Shown piece by piece: positions 8,043-14,986 of a stretch of DNA of 27,087 bases. This stretch comes from JAOUEA01 sp031364965 (lineage in GTDB: Bacteria > Actinomycetota > UBA4738 > HRBIN12), in contig JANLXF010000229.1 in NCBI GenBank assembly GCA_031364965.1, positions 1-27,087 of the forward strand, in the 5' to 3' direction. Below the pieces are notes generated by a model. That model was given only the letters and a program-made list of their open reading frames with translations, was not told the origin of the DNA and did no database searches. The translations under genes and the position numbers were made by a program. Numbering within the stretch: the stretch's first letter is position 1; each line of letters starts with the position of its first letter.

Positions 8043-9236
8043 TTGAGCGTCGGCACCGCGTTCTTCCCGCGTGAGCAGGAGCTGAACAAGAAGCTGGCGT
8101 GGGGCGAGTGGGCCGGCTACTACTCGGCCGCCGTCTACTCGGACTTCCACGACATCGAATACAACGCGATCCGCGAGGCCGCGGCCGTGATCGACGTGAG
8201 CCCGCTCTACAAGTACGAGATCTCCGGGAAGGACGCCGCGCGCCTCCTGGACCGCGTGATGACCCGCGACATCTCGAAGCTCCGGGTCGACCAGGTCTAT
8301 TACACCCCCTGGTGCGACGAGGAGGGCAAGGTCATCGACGACGGCACGGTGACGCGCCTGTCCGACTCGACGTACCGGATCACGGCCGCCGACCCCTGCT
8401 ACCGCTGGTTCCTGATGGCCGGCACCGACCTCGACGTCGAGGTGAACGACATCAGCGACGAGACCGCCGGACTCGCGATCCAGGGTCAGCTGGCCCGCGA
8501 GGTGCTCGAGGCCGCGACCGGCCAGGGATGGGCCGACGTGAAGTACTTCCGACGTCGGATGTCCGAGATCGCCGGCACGCCCGTCGACGTGACCCGCACC
8601 GGCTACACGGGCGACCGCGGCTACGAGCTGTGGATGCCCGCCGACGGCGCGCTCGCCGTCTGGGACAAGGTCTTCGATGTGGGCCAGGACTACGGGATCT
8701 ACCCCGTCGGGATCACCGCGATGGACGTCGCGCGCGTCGAGGCCGGCCTGATCCTGATCGAGGCCGAGTACACGAGCGCCCGGCACGCCGTCTCGCCCGA
8801 GCAGCAATACTCCCCCTTCGAGCTCGGCCTGGGCCGGCTCGTGGACTTCGACAAGGGCGCGGCGTTCATCGGTCGGAGCGCGCTGCTCGCCGAGCAGACG
8901 GCCGGCGGTCCGGCGCGTCGGCTCGTGGGCCTCGACATCGAGTGGGCCGGCATCGAGCGGATGTTCGCCAAACACGGACTCGCCCCGGGCGTCTCGCCGA
9001 AGGTCGAGCGCGCCGCGGTGCCGGTCTACAAGGAGGGTCGGCAGGTCGGACGCGCCACCTCGGTCACGTGGGGCCCCACCATCAAGAAGATGATCGCGTT
9101 CGGCTCGGTGGACAAGGCGCTCGAGAAGCCGGGCACCGAGCTCTCGATCGAGTGGACCGTGGAAGGTGAGCGCGGCAAGGTCAAGGCCACCGTCTCCCCG
9201 ATGCCCTTCCTGGACCTGCCCCGCAAGCGTTCCTAA
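8043..9236 (+). CDS. GcvT-like aminomethyltransferase/demethylase family protein
   Basis: This 397-residue protein has the fold of the glycine-cleavage T-protein family: an N-terminal folate-binding domain with VIDDGTVTRLSD (the family's conserved Asp region), VTRTGYTGDRGYELW, MDVARVEAGLILIEAEY, then a C-terminal barrel domain ending in VSPMPFLD. I chose TTG 8043 because AGGAGGT sits six bases upstream and the homology begins just after it; the frame is open further upstream, but that is intergenic DNA. No gcvH or gcvP is nearby, so it is probably not the glycine-cleavage subunit but one of the many folate-dependent demethylases (DmdA- or sarcosine-type relatives) whose methyl donors vary. 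The divergent FAD oxidoreductases and the downstream phosphatase may take part in the same pathway. Confidence 0.9.
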   Translation: MSVGTAFFPREQELNKKLAWGEWAGYYSAAVYSDFHDIEYNAIREAAAVIDVSPLYKYEISGKDAARLLDRVMTRDISKLRVDQVYYTPWCDEEGKVIDDGTVTRLSDSTYRITAADPCYRWFLMAGTDLDVEVNDISDETAGLAIQGQLAREVLEAATGQGWADVKYFRRRMSEIAGTPVDVTRTGYTGDRGYELWMPADGALAVWDKVFDVGQDYGIYPVGITAMDVARVEAGLILIEAEYTSARHAVSPEQQYSPFELGLGRLVDFDKGAAFIGRSALLAEQTAGGPARRLVGLDIEWAGIERMFAKHGLAPGVSPKVERAAVPVYKEGRQVGRATSVTWGPTIKKMIAFGSVDKALEKPGTELSIEWTVEGERGKVKATVSPMPFLDLPRKRS

Positions 9237-9300
9237 CGGGAACGCCACAGGCGGGTCGTTCCCGCCGCCGCGTCCCTCTGGGACGATAACGGGCGACCCC

Positions 9301-11208
9301 ATGACGACCCGTCGGTTCCCGTTCGCTCTGATCCTGCTGGCCCTCGTGGGCGGCCTCGCCGGCTTCGCCGTGGCGCTCGCGGGATCGCTCGTGCTGGGCA
9401 TCGCCACCGCGCTGCTCGTCCTCGGGATCGGGCTCGTGGCGATCGGCGTCGCCACGCGGAACGCGAGCGACTCGCACGACCCGGGCCGCCGGCGGTTCCT
9501 GCTGGGCGCGGGGGCCGCCGGACTCGCCTGGGCGTTCGTCGGGCCGAGCCTCGGGTGGTTCACGCGCAAGGCCGCTCGCCCCGACGCGCGCCCGGTGCAG
9601 GAGGCGATGGCCTCGGACATGGGCGCCGAGTACATGGAGCTCGTGAAGCGCGCGTACCACGAGGGCCGCTCGGGCGACCTGCAACTGCTGCTCGCGCCCT
9701 TCAACAGCTCGAACTACACCTTCGAGTCACTGACCCTCGTGCCGCAGGACCCGCGCACCAGCCACGCGAGCACATGGATGTACCTGGAACGGGTGCCGCT
9801 GGTCGTGCACGCGCCCGGCATCGTCGTGGCCTCGGACTCCGAGGAGCGCGTCACGCTCGCCGACCTCGCGCCCACCACGGCCGGCCTGATCGGCGCCGAC
9901 TGGCCCGGCGACCGGCTGGGGACACCGCTCCCGATCGCGACCTCGCGGACGGCGCGCACGCCCAAGGTCGTCATGACGATGGTGATCGACGGCGGCGGCT
10001 GGAACGTGCTGGAGACCTTCCCCGATCAGTGGCCGAACCTGAGGCGCTTGATGGGCGAGGGCGCGAACTTCCGCAACGCGATCGTGGGGTCGTTCCCGGC
10101 GGTCACCGCGTGCGCGCACGCCTCGATCGGCACCGGGACCTTCCCCAGTCAGCACGGGATCACCGGCCACAACATCCGCGACGGCGCCGATCCGCGGAAG
10201 GCGTACGGGACCCCGGGCCGGGCGGACCCCGTCGACATCTTGGTCCCGACCCTGGCCGACCTGTGGAGCGACCAGACCGACAACCGCGCGTGGGTGGGCG
10301 AGATCGGCTACCAGGTCTGGCACATGGGGATGCTCGGCTACGGCGGCCGCAACCGGCCCGCCGACGCGAAGCCCGTGGGCGTGTATTGGGCCGAAGACGG
10401 CTCGCATCGATGGGAGCCGCACAACCCCGAGCTCTTCCGGATGCCCGCCTCGGTGCCCGGGCTCGACGTGCTTGCGGGCTACACCGACGCGTTCGTGGCG
10501 CCCGACTGGGACGCCCAGTTCGCCCCCATGCCCGGCAGCCGCCAGTCGCCGTGCTGCAGCCCCCCGATCGTGCGCTACCAAGGAGACCTCCTGGAGGCGA
10601 CCTTCGACTCCGAGCCGATCGGCGCGGGCGGCGAGACGAGCTTGCTCTACACGACGTTCAAGTCGCCCGATTACACGGGCCACGTGTACGGGATGTTCTC
10701 CAAGTGGACCGGACTGCAGCTCGAGGCGGTCGACACCGAGATCGGCAGGATGGTCGACCTCCTCGACGAGCGGTTCCCCGGTGAGTACGTGCTGATCGTG
10801 ACCGCCGACCACGGGCAGTGCCCGCTGCCCGACGCGGTGGGCGGCGTGCGCCTGGACCCGATCCAGCTCCGCGAGCACATCGAGGCCGCATTCGGCGGCG
10901 GGATCAACGGGGCGCTCGTGCAGGACGTCGTGCCGCACGAGATCTACCTCGATACGAAGCGCCTCTGGGACAACGGAGGCGCCACGCGCGAGGACGTCGC
11001 GGCGTATCTCCGCGACTACACCTACCGCCAGAACATCGGGCCCTACGTGCCGCGGAACGCGATCGAGCAGGACCTGCTGGACGAGAAGGAGTTCGCCGCG
11101 GTCTTCGCGACGACCTACATGGCGACGCTCGCGGACACCGACACGGCCACGTTCGGTGAGACCGCGTTCCCCGACGGGGACTTCCCGATGCCGGGGCCGA
11201 TCAGCTAG
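9301..11208 (+). CDS. membrane-anchored alkaline-phosphatase-superfamily protein (nucleotide pyrophosphatase/phosphodiesterase type)
   Basis: This 635-residue protein begins with two hydrophobic helices (about residues 7-29 and 31-52) and a third segment carrying a Tat-like RRRFLLGAGAAGLAWAF (63-79). The catalytic domain starts near residue 222: VVMTMVIDGGG (Asp230), FPAVTACAHASIGTG (Thr269 as likely nucleophile, His273), and further on VTADHGQC, as in type I phosphodiesterases/nucleotide pyrophosphatases with two Zn ions. Residues 160-197 (VPLVVHAPG … VTLADLAPTTAGLIG) resemble the C-terminal end of a sulfatase or phosphatase, placed before the full domain. ATG 9301 has no Shine-Dalgarno and lies 64 bases after the GcvT-like stop. 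Its TAG overlaps the stop of the convergent gene. The active site should be extracytoplasmic; the substrate is unknown. Confidence 0.88.
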   Translation: MTTRRFPFALILLALVGGLAGFAVALAGSLVLGIATALLVLGIGLVAIGVATRNASDSHDPGRRRFLLGAGAAGLAWAFVGPSLGWFTRKAARPDARPVQEAMASDMGAEYMELVKRAYHEGRSGDLQLLLAPFNSSNYTFESLTLVPQDPRTSHASTWMYLERVPLVVHAPGIVVASDSEERVTLADLAPTTAGLIGADWPGDRLGTPLPIATSRTARTPKVVMTMVIDGGGWNVLETFPDQWPNLRRLMGEGANFRNAIVGSFPAVTACAHASIGTGTFPSQHGITGHNIRDGADPRKAYGTPGRADPVDILVPTLADLWSDQTDNRAWVGEIGYQVWHMGMLGYGGRNRPADAKPVGVYWAEDGSHRWEPHNPELFRMPASVPGLDVLAGYTDAFVAPDWDAQFAPMPGSRQSPCCSPPIVRYQGDLLEATFDSEPIGAGGETSLLYTTFKSPDYTGHVYGMFSKWTGLQLEAVDTEIGRMVDLLDERFPGEYVLIVTADHGQCPLPDAVGGVRLDPIQLREHIEAAFGGGINGALVQDVVPHEIYLDTKRLWDNGGATREDVAAYLRDYTYRQNIGPYVPRNAIEQDLLDEKEFAAVFATTYMATLADTDTATFGETAFPDGDFPMPGPIS

Positions 11209-11714
11209 GCGAGCGCCGCGGATACGTCGTCCTCGACGTCGTCCCACGCGAACAGCCGGCCCAACCGCACGAGCACGAGACCGTCCCCCGCGATCGCCTC
11301 GACCACGCCCGGAACCTCGAACACGCGGATCAGCGTCGTGTCCCCGTGCTGGGCCGCCATCACGGGGCTCTCGGCCACCAGGCGCGGTCCGGCGTGCGCA
11401 ACGGTGAAGGCGCGGGGCTCTTCCTCGTGCGAAAGGACGGTCTGCGCGCCCCATGTCGCCTCCAGGAGCTCGGCGGCGGCGCGTGAGACGGCGTCCCGGC
11501 CGGCGCCGGACGCGAGATTCACCCGGACGCGGTGCCGGTGGAGGTCGAGACTCCGCACGCCATCGATCGAGGCCACGGCGTCGAACGGCGGTGGCGCGCC
11601 CTCGGGCGGGCACACGACGATCGTGCGGTCGGTGAGGGCGTCGGTGACGTGGATCCGCAGGATCGTGGGGTTCAGCGCACCTTCGATCGCCCAGGCGTGG
11701 GCCGTGCCGGTCAC
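11205..11714 (-). CDS. small protein with two Nfu_N-like modules
   Basis: This 169-residue protein would normally be called hypothetical. Residues about 7-88 have the pattern of the NifU/Nfu N-terminal domain: ALNPTILRIHV (compare PNPNTLKF), then FDAVASIDGVRSLDLHRHRVRVN and an Ala/Leu-rich helix. Residues about 99-168 repeat it: RAFTVAHAG, RVFEVPGVVEAIAGDGLVLVRL, WDDVEDDVSAAL. There is no CxxC of the Nfu Fe-S scaffold domain, so it cannot itself carry a cluster in the usual way. The start is GTG 11714, four bases after the stop of the metallo-hydrolase, so the two genes form an operon. The assignment rests on reading the pattern by eye. Nfu_N modules are known as accessory domains in Fe-S carriers and in some stand-alone bacterial proteins. 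Confidence 0.65.
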   Translation of the reverse strand: MTGTAHAWAIEGALNPTILRIHVTDALTDRTIVVCPPEGAPPPFDAVASIDGVRSLDLHRHRVRVNLASGAGRDAVSRAAAELLEATWGAQTVLSHEEEPRAFTVAHAGPRLVAESPVMAAQHGDTTLIRVFEVPGVVEAIAGDGLVLVRLGRLFAWDDVEDDVSAALA

Positions 11715-11718
11715 CCGG

Positions 11719-12333
11719 TCACCATCCCCGGCGGATCCAGGCGGGTAGGTGCGGCGCCTCGGCGCCGATCGTCGTGCTCGGGCCGTGCCCCGTGTGCACC
11801 TCGGTCTCGCCCGGCAGCACCAGCAGCTGCTCGCTGATCGAGCGGATGATCACCTCGAAGTCGCCGAACCGGATCTGCGTGGCGCCCGGCCCTCCGTCGA
11901 ACAGGGTGTCGCCCGAGAACAGCGTGCCGGCCTGGTCGTAGAGGCAGACGCTCCCCGGCGTATGGCCGGGCGTGTGCAGCACCTTCAGCTCGAGGCCGCC
12001 GATCATGATCAGGTCGTCGGCCGCCAGGTCGAGGTCGGGCGCGGAGGCGTGCAGCTCGTCCCAGAGCATGCGGTCGGCAGGATGCAGCGCGACCGGCGCG
12101 TCGACCGCCTCCTGCAGCGCGACCGCCTGGTTCACGTGGTCCCAGTGGCCGTGCGTGCACACGATCTGGGTGACGCGCCGGCCGTCGATCGTCGCCAGGA
12201 TCGGGGCGACGTCGTGCGAGGCGTCGATCACGAGCACCTCTTGGTCGTCGCCGATCACCCAGACGTTGTTCTCGATCGTTTCCTCGGTGTTCGCGTACGT
12301 GCCGGTGATCCGCACCGCATCGATCCGTCGCAT
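11719..12333 (-). CDS. MBL-fold metallo-hydrolase (glyoxalase II-like)
   Basis: This 204-residue metallo-beta-lactamase-fold hydrolase has all Zn ligands: THGHWDHVNQ (His61, His63, Asp65, His66), HTPGHTPGS (His124), FSGDTLFDGGPG (Asp142) and TGHGPSTTIG (His183). The pattern is that of the hydroxyacylglutathione-hydrolase-like group, but the C-terminal substrate domain of true GloB is missing, so the thioester or ester substrate is unknown. ATG 12333 was chosen because the family N-terminus begins here and TAGGAT ends eight bases upstream, a spacing seen at other leaderless genes in this window. It is the first gene of an operon with the double Nfu_N-like protein and is divergent from aconitase X. 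Confidence 0.9.
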   Translation of the reverse strand: MRRIDAVRITGTYANTEETIENNVWVIGDDQEVLVIDASHDVAPILATIDGRRVTQIVCTHGHWDHVNQAVALQEAVDAPVALHPADRMLWDELHASAPDLDLAADDLIMIGGLELKVLHTPGHTPGSVCLYDQAGTLFSGDTLFDGGPGATQIRFGDFEVIIRSISEQLLVLPGETEVHTGHGPSTTIGAEAPHLPAWIRRGW

Positions 12334-12341
12334 CGCGGGCC

Positions 12342-12347
12342 ATCCTA
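12342..12347 (-). promoter_or_regulatory. putative −10 (TAGGAT) for the MBL-hydrolase operon
   Basis: On the minus strand TAGGAT ends eight bases before ATG 12333 with no Shine-Dalgarno, consistent with a leaderless mRNA. It lies only 12 bases from the suggested −10 of the divergent aconitase X operon. Confidence 0.5.
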
Positions 12348-12356
12348 CGGGCGCGG

Positions 12357-12365
12357 TGCGAAGAT
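12357..12365 (+). promoter_or_regulatory. possible extended −10 for aconitase X
   Basis: TGC followed by GAAGAT ends six bases before ATG 12372, and no Shine-Dalgarno is present. The hexamer is a weak match; position is the main argument. Confidence 0.25.
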
Positions 12366-12371
12366 GCGCCG

Positions 12372-13634
12372 ATGCAGGTTGAGCTGACCGCCGAGGATCG
12401 CGCCGCGCTGGACGGGTCGCGGGGCGACGCCGCGGCACTCGCGATGCGCCTGCTGGTCGCGATGGCCGGCGTGATGGAGGCGCCGTCGCTGATCGACGTG
12501 AGCTCCGCCCACATCGACGGCTGCCTGTATCACGGGCGGGCCGGACTGGACTTCGCGCGGCGGCTCGCCGCCGGCGGCGGACAGGTGGCGATCCCCACAT
12601 CGCTGAACGTCTCCTCGCTCGACCTGCTGCACCCGGAGCTCGTCCGGCTCGACCCGGCGACCGCGGCCGAGGCCCGCGAGCTGATGGATGCCTACGTCGC
12701 GATGGGCTGCCGGGCGACCTGGACGTGCGCGCCGTACCAGCTCCCCGAGCGGCCGGGGTTCGGCGAGCAGGTCGCGTGGGCCGAATCGAACGCGATCGTC
12801 TTCGCGAACAGCGTGCTGGGCGCCCGCACGAATCGGTACGGCGACTTCATCGACATCTGCTGCGCGATCACGGGACGGGCGCCGCTCGCCGGCCTGCACA
12901 CCGACGAGGGCCGGCGCGCGACGGCGGTGTTCACGCTCGAGGGCGTGGCCGACGCGCTCGCCTCGTCCGAGGCCGGCGCCGCCGCGGTGGGCCACGCCGT
13001 CGGGCGACGGACCGGCACGGCGGTGCCGGCGATCGTGGGGCTCCCCGCCCGAACGCCGGAGGACCACCTCCGCGCGCTCGGCGCGGCGGCAGCGTCCTCG
13101 GGCGCCGTCGCGATGTTCCACGCGGTGGGGGTGACCCCGGAGGCCCCGACCCTGGAGGCGGCGACCGGTGGAGCTGAGCCCGTGCGCGCCGAGGCGATCT
13201 CGACCGCGGACCTGCGTGCCGCCCGGGACGAGCTGAGCACGGTCGGGCCAGGCACGCCCATCGGGGCCGTGAGCGTCGGGACCCCGCACCTCTCGCTCGA
13301 CGGGCTCGTGCACCTCGCGACACTCATGGCGGACGCGCGCCCGACCGTGCCCGTCTACGCGAACGTGGGCCGGGACGTGCGCGCGGCCGCGGCCGAGCAG
13401 GGACTCACCGACGACCTCGAGCGCGCCGGCGTGACCCTCGTCTCCGACACCTGCACGTACATCACGCCGGTGATTCGTGAGACCGCCGGCCCCGTGATGA
13501 CCGACTCCGCGAAGTGGGCCTGGTACGCGCCGGGGAACCTCGGGTTCGACACCGCGTTCGGCAGCATGGAGGAGTGCACGCGGAGCGCCGCGGCCGGCCT
13601 CGTGGTCCGCGACGAGGAGCTCTGGGGTGACTGA
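12372..13634 (+). CDS. aconitase X large (catalytic) subunit
   Basis: This 420-residue protein is the catalytic subunit of aconitase X (formerly DUF521), an Fe-S dehydratase related to aconitase. Visible features are SSAHIDGCLYHG, VAIPTSLNVSS, CRATWTCAPYQ (Cys113, Cys119), AESNAIVFANSVLGARTN, GDFIDICCAITGR (Cys163, Cys164), VGTPHLSLDGL and SDTCTYITPV (Cys361). Several of these cysteines are likely cluster ligands. Large and small subunits are separate genes here, as in the two-polypeptide types. Characterised bacterial members dehydrate cis-3-hydroxy-L-proline; archaeal members dehydrate (R)-5-phosphomevalonate. No proline-racemase-like gene, reductase or UbiD-type decarboxylase is in view, so the substrate is undecided. 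It overlaps the small-subunit gene by eight bases. Confidence 0.93.
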   Translation: MQVELTAEDRAALDGSRGDAAALAMRLLVAMAGVMEAPSLIDVSSAHIDGCLYHGRAGLDFARRLAAGGGQVAIPTSLNVSSLDLLHPELVRLDPATAAEARELMDAYVAMGCRATWTCAPYQLPERPGFGEQVAWAESNAIVFANSVLGARTNRYGDFIDICCAITGRAPLAGLHTDEGRRATAVFTLEGVADALASSEAGAAAVGHAVGRRTGTAVPAIVGLPARTPEDHLRALGAAAASSGAVAMFHAVGVTPEAPTLEAATGGAEPVRAEAISTADLRAARDELSTVGPGTPIGAVSVGTPHLSLDGLVHLATLMADARPTVPVYANVGRDVRAAAAEQGLTDDLERAGVTLVSDTCTYITPVIRETAGPVMTDSAKWAWYAPGNLGFDTAFGSMEECTRSAAAGLVVRDEELWGD

Positions 13635-14052
13635 GCTTCCCCGAGTGCTCGCGCCTGGGACCGCCTCGGGCGAGCTGCTCGTCCTCGACGAGCCGCTCAG
13701 CCTGTGGGGCGGGATGGATCCGGCGACCGGCAAGCTGATCGATGTCCACCACCCGCAGGCGGGCGCGTCGCTCGCCGGGCGCATCGTCGCGATGCCGTCG
13801 GGCCGCGGGAGCAGCTCCAGCTCGTACGTCCTTGCCGAGGCGATCCGCGCCGGGGTGGCACCGGCCGCGTTCCTGCTGGGCGAGCCGGACGCGATCGTGG
13901 CGCTGGGCGCGCTCGTGGCCGGCGAGCTGTACGGGATGGAGGTGCCCGTCGTAGTCCTCGACCGCGAGACGTACGCGAGCCTGGTCACGGGCGCTCGTCT
14001 CGAGGTCATCGCCGAGTCGAGCCATCGTGTCGTGCTCACCGCGATCGCCTGA
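13627..14052 (+). CDS. aconitase X small (swivel) subunit
   Basis: This 141-residue protein (DUF126, aconitase X swivelling domain) contains the diagnostic PSGRGSSSSS (residues 57-66), whose serine is thought to contribute to catalysis and substrate phosphate/carboxylate binding, and GALVAGELYGMEVPVVV. The start is GTG 13627, inside the last codons of the large-subunit gene; a GAGGAG sequence at 13614-13619 can serve as ribosome binding site. Tight overlap ensures equal subunit supply. A GC-rich hairpin follows 14 bases after the stop and may end this transcript as well as that of the opposing tmRNA gene. Confidence 0.93.
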   Translation: MTELPRVLAPGTASGELLVLDEPLSLWGGMDPATGKLIDVHHPQAGASLAGRIVAMPSGRGSSSSSYVLAEAIRAGVAPAAFLLGEPDAIVALGALVAGELYGMEVPVVVLDRETYASLVTGARLEVIAESSHRVVLTAIA

Positions 14053-14065
14053 CCGAGACATGAGA

Positions 14066-14091
14066 ACGCCCGGCCGCAAAGGACCGGGCGT
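14066..14091 (-). terminator. hairpin after tmRNA, possibly bidirectional
   Basis: ACGCCCGG and CCGGGCGT are inverted repeats around a 10-base loop. On the minus strand the hairpin begins nine bases after the tmRNA discriminator base and is followed by TTCTCATGTCTC, a modest U-rich tail. It is the only strong hairpin between the convergent aconitase X and tmRNA genes. Confidence 0.65.
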
Positions 14092-14099
14092 CGAGTTCG

Positions 14100-14452
14100 T
14101 GGAGGTGGGGGGAATCGAACCCCCGTGCCTAACCGACCGTCTGGGACTTCTCCGGGCGCAGCCTGGTGGAGAGATCTCGTCTCGGGGCTCCCACCGGCGG
14201 AGCACCCCTCGACCAGCCCAGGTTCGATGTCCTCTGTCGGCCCCCGGGCGGAACCGATGGAGTGAGCCTGCTGAGTGACGGGCACCTCCCGGCCGCAGGC
14301 GGTCCGAGCGGGCCCGGCTACCTAACTAGTTAGGCAGCGAGCGCGTAATTGTCGTTGGCGCTTGTGTTTGGTCCGGCGTTTAACGTGACATCCGGGATCA
14401 CGGCCCGCTTCCCCCAGACGAATATCGACCAGGTCGAAGCCAGTACACCCCC
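14100..14452 (-). ncRNA. ssrA: tmRNA (transfer-messenger RNA)
   Basis: This is the ribosome-rescue RNA on the minus strand. The 5' end GGGGGTG pairs with CACCTCC at the 3' end (7 bp with one G·U), followed by discriminator A. The T-arm is GGGGG-TTCGATT-CCCCC, and the tRNA-like 5' part has the typical GGCTTCGAC after the acceptor strand. The encoded tag follows TTAAAC at GCC 14377 and reads AGPNTSANDNYALAA before TAA, with further in-line stops just after. The ALAA end is the usual proteolysis signal. The genomic bases after the discriminator are CGA, so CCA must be added after transcription. It lies directly downstream of smpB, whose product is its obligate partner. Confidence 0.95.
14330..14377 (-). 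other. tmRNA tag reading frame (AGPNTSANDNYALAA)
   Basis: The fifteen codons from GCC to GCC are followed by TAA. The resume codon was placed at GCC because TTAAAC immediately upstream resembles the element that sets the frame in other tmRNAs. The exact first residue is inferred; the last residues (NYALAA) are certain. Confidence 0.8.
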
Positions 14453-14471
14453 ATATGCAGTTGTCTCCTTG

Positions 14472-14477
14472 AGTATA
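14472..14477 (-). promoter_or_regulatory. putative −10 (TATACT) for ssrA
   Basis: TATACT on the minus strand lies 19 bases before the mature 5' end of tmRNA, leaving a short precursor for RNase P. It is the closest match to the TATAAT consensus noted here, fitting a strong stable-RNA promoter. TTCAGG at 14501-14496 is a weak −35 candidate. Confidence 0.5.
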
Positions 14478-14502
14478 CGGCCGCCACCGACACGGCCTGA
14501 AG

Positions 14503-14973
14503 TCAGCGGCGCTGCTGGCCCATCGCGCGTTCGATCTCGCGCTGGCTCTCGCGCTTGGCGATCGACTGGCGCTTCTCGTACTCGCGCTTGCCCTTGCCGA
14601 CCCCGAGCTCGACCTTGGCGATGCCGTGCGTGAAGTAGACGCGGAGCGGCACGATCGTGAGGCGCTCCTCCTGCTGCTGCGAGGCGAGCTTCGCGATCTC
14701 CCGGCGGTGCAGCAAGAGCTTGCGGGGCCGGGTCGGGAGATGGTGCTTCACGTCGCCTTGCTCGTAGGGCGGGATGTGCAGACCCTCGAGCCACGCCTCG
14801 CCGTCGCGCACACGCGCGTAGCAGTCGGTGAGCGAGGCTCGCCCGCCGCGCAGCGACTTCACCTCGTCGCCGGTGAGTCTGATCCCCGCCTCGAGCGTCT
14901 CCTGGATCGCGTAGTCGTGGCGGGCCCGCCGGTTGGAGGCGACCGTCTTCTCGCCCTCGGTGCGCCGTGTCAT
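14503..14973 (-). CDS. smpB: SsrA-binding protein SmpB
   Basis: This 156-residue SmpB binds tmRNA and brings it to stalled ribosomes. The family sequence is clear: NRRARHDYAIQETLEAGIRL broken into ARHDYAIQETLEAGI then LTGDEVKSLRGG, the OB-fold core up to VELGVGKGKREYEKRQ, and the basic C-terminal tail that folds into the mRNA channel. Length is typical. The start ATG 14973 follows TAGGCT by seven bases with no Shine-Dalgarno, so the mRNA is probably leaderless; that TAG is also the ftsX stop. The gene is immediately upstream of ssrA. Confidence 0.97.
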   Translation of the reverse strand: MTRRTEGEKTVASNRRARHDYAIQETLEAGIRLTGDEVKSLRGGRASLTDCYARVRDGEAWLEGLHIPPYEQGDVKHHLPTRPRKLLLHRREIAKLASQQQEERLTIVPLRVYFTHGIAKVELGVGKGKREYEKRQSIAKRESQREIERAMGQQRR

Positions 14974-14980
14974 GGCCGAG

Positions 14981-14986
14981 AGCCTA
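14981..14986 (-). promoter_or_regulatory. putative −10 (TAGGCT) for smpB, overlapping the ftsX stop
   Basis: On the minus strand the ftsX stop codon TAG is the first half of TAGGCT, which ends seven bases before the smpB ATG. This would let smpB (and perhaps ssrA) be transcribed independently of ftsEX. Confidence 0.5.

Noticed and set aside
8043..9236. gcvT of a glycine-cleavage system
   Set aside because: There is no gcvH or gcvP nearby, and the protein looks like the broader aminomethyltransferase/demethylase family.
7980..9704. A 574-codon minus-strand frame opposite the GcvT-like and phosphatase genes
   Set aside because: It is antisense of two well-supported genes and has no coherent domain.
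12345..14285. A 646-codon minus-strand frame opposite aconitase X
   Set aside because: It is an antisense shadow; AcnX motifs are on the plus strand.
14330..14794. A 154-codon minus-strand frame ending in ALAA
   Set aside because: It is an accident of the tmRNA tag being in frame with out-of-frame smpB sequence; only the last 15 codons are translated, as the tag.
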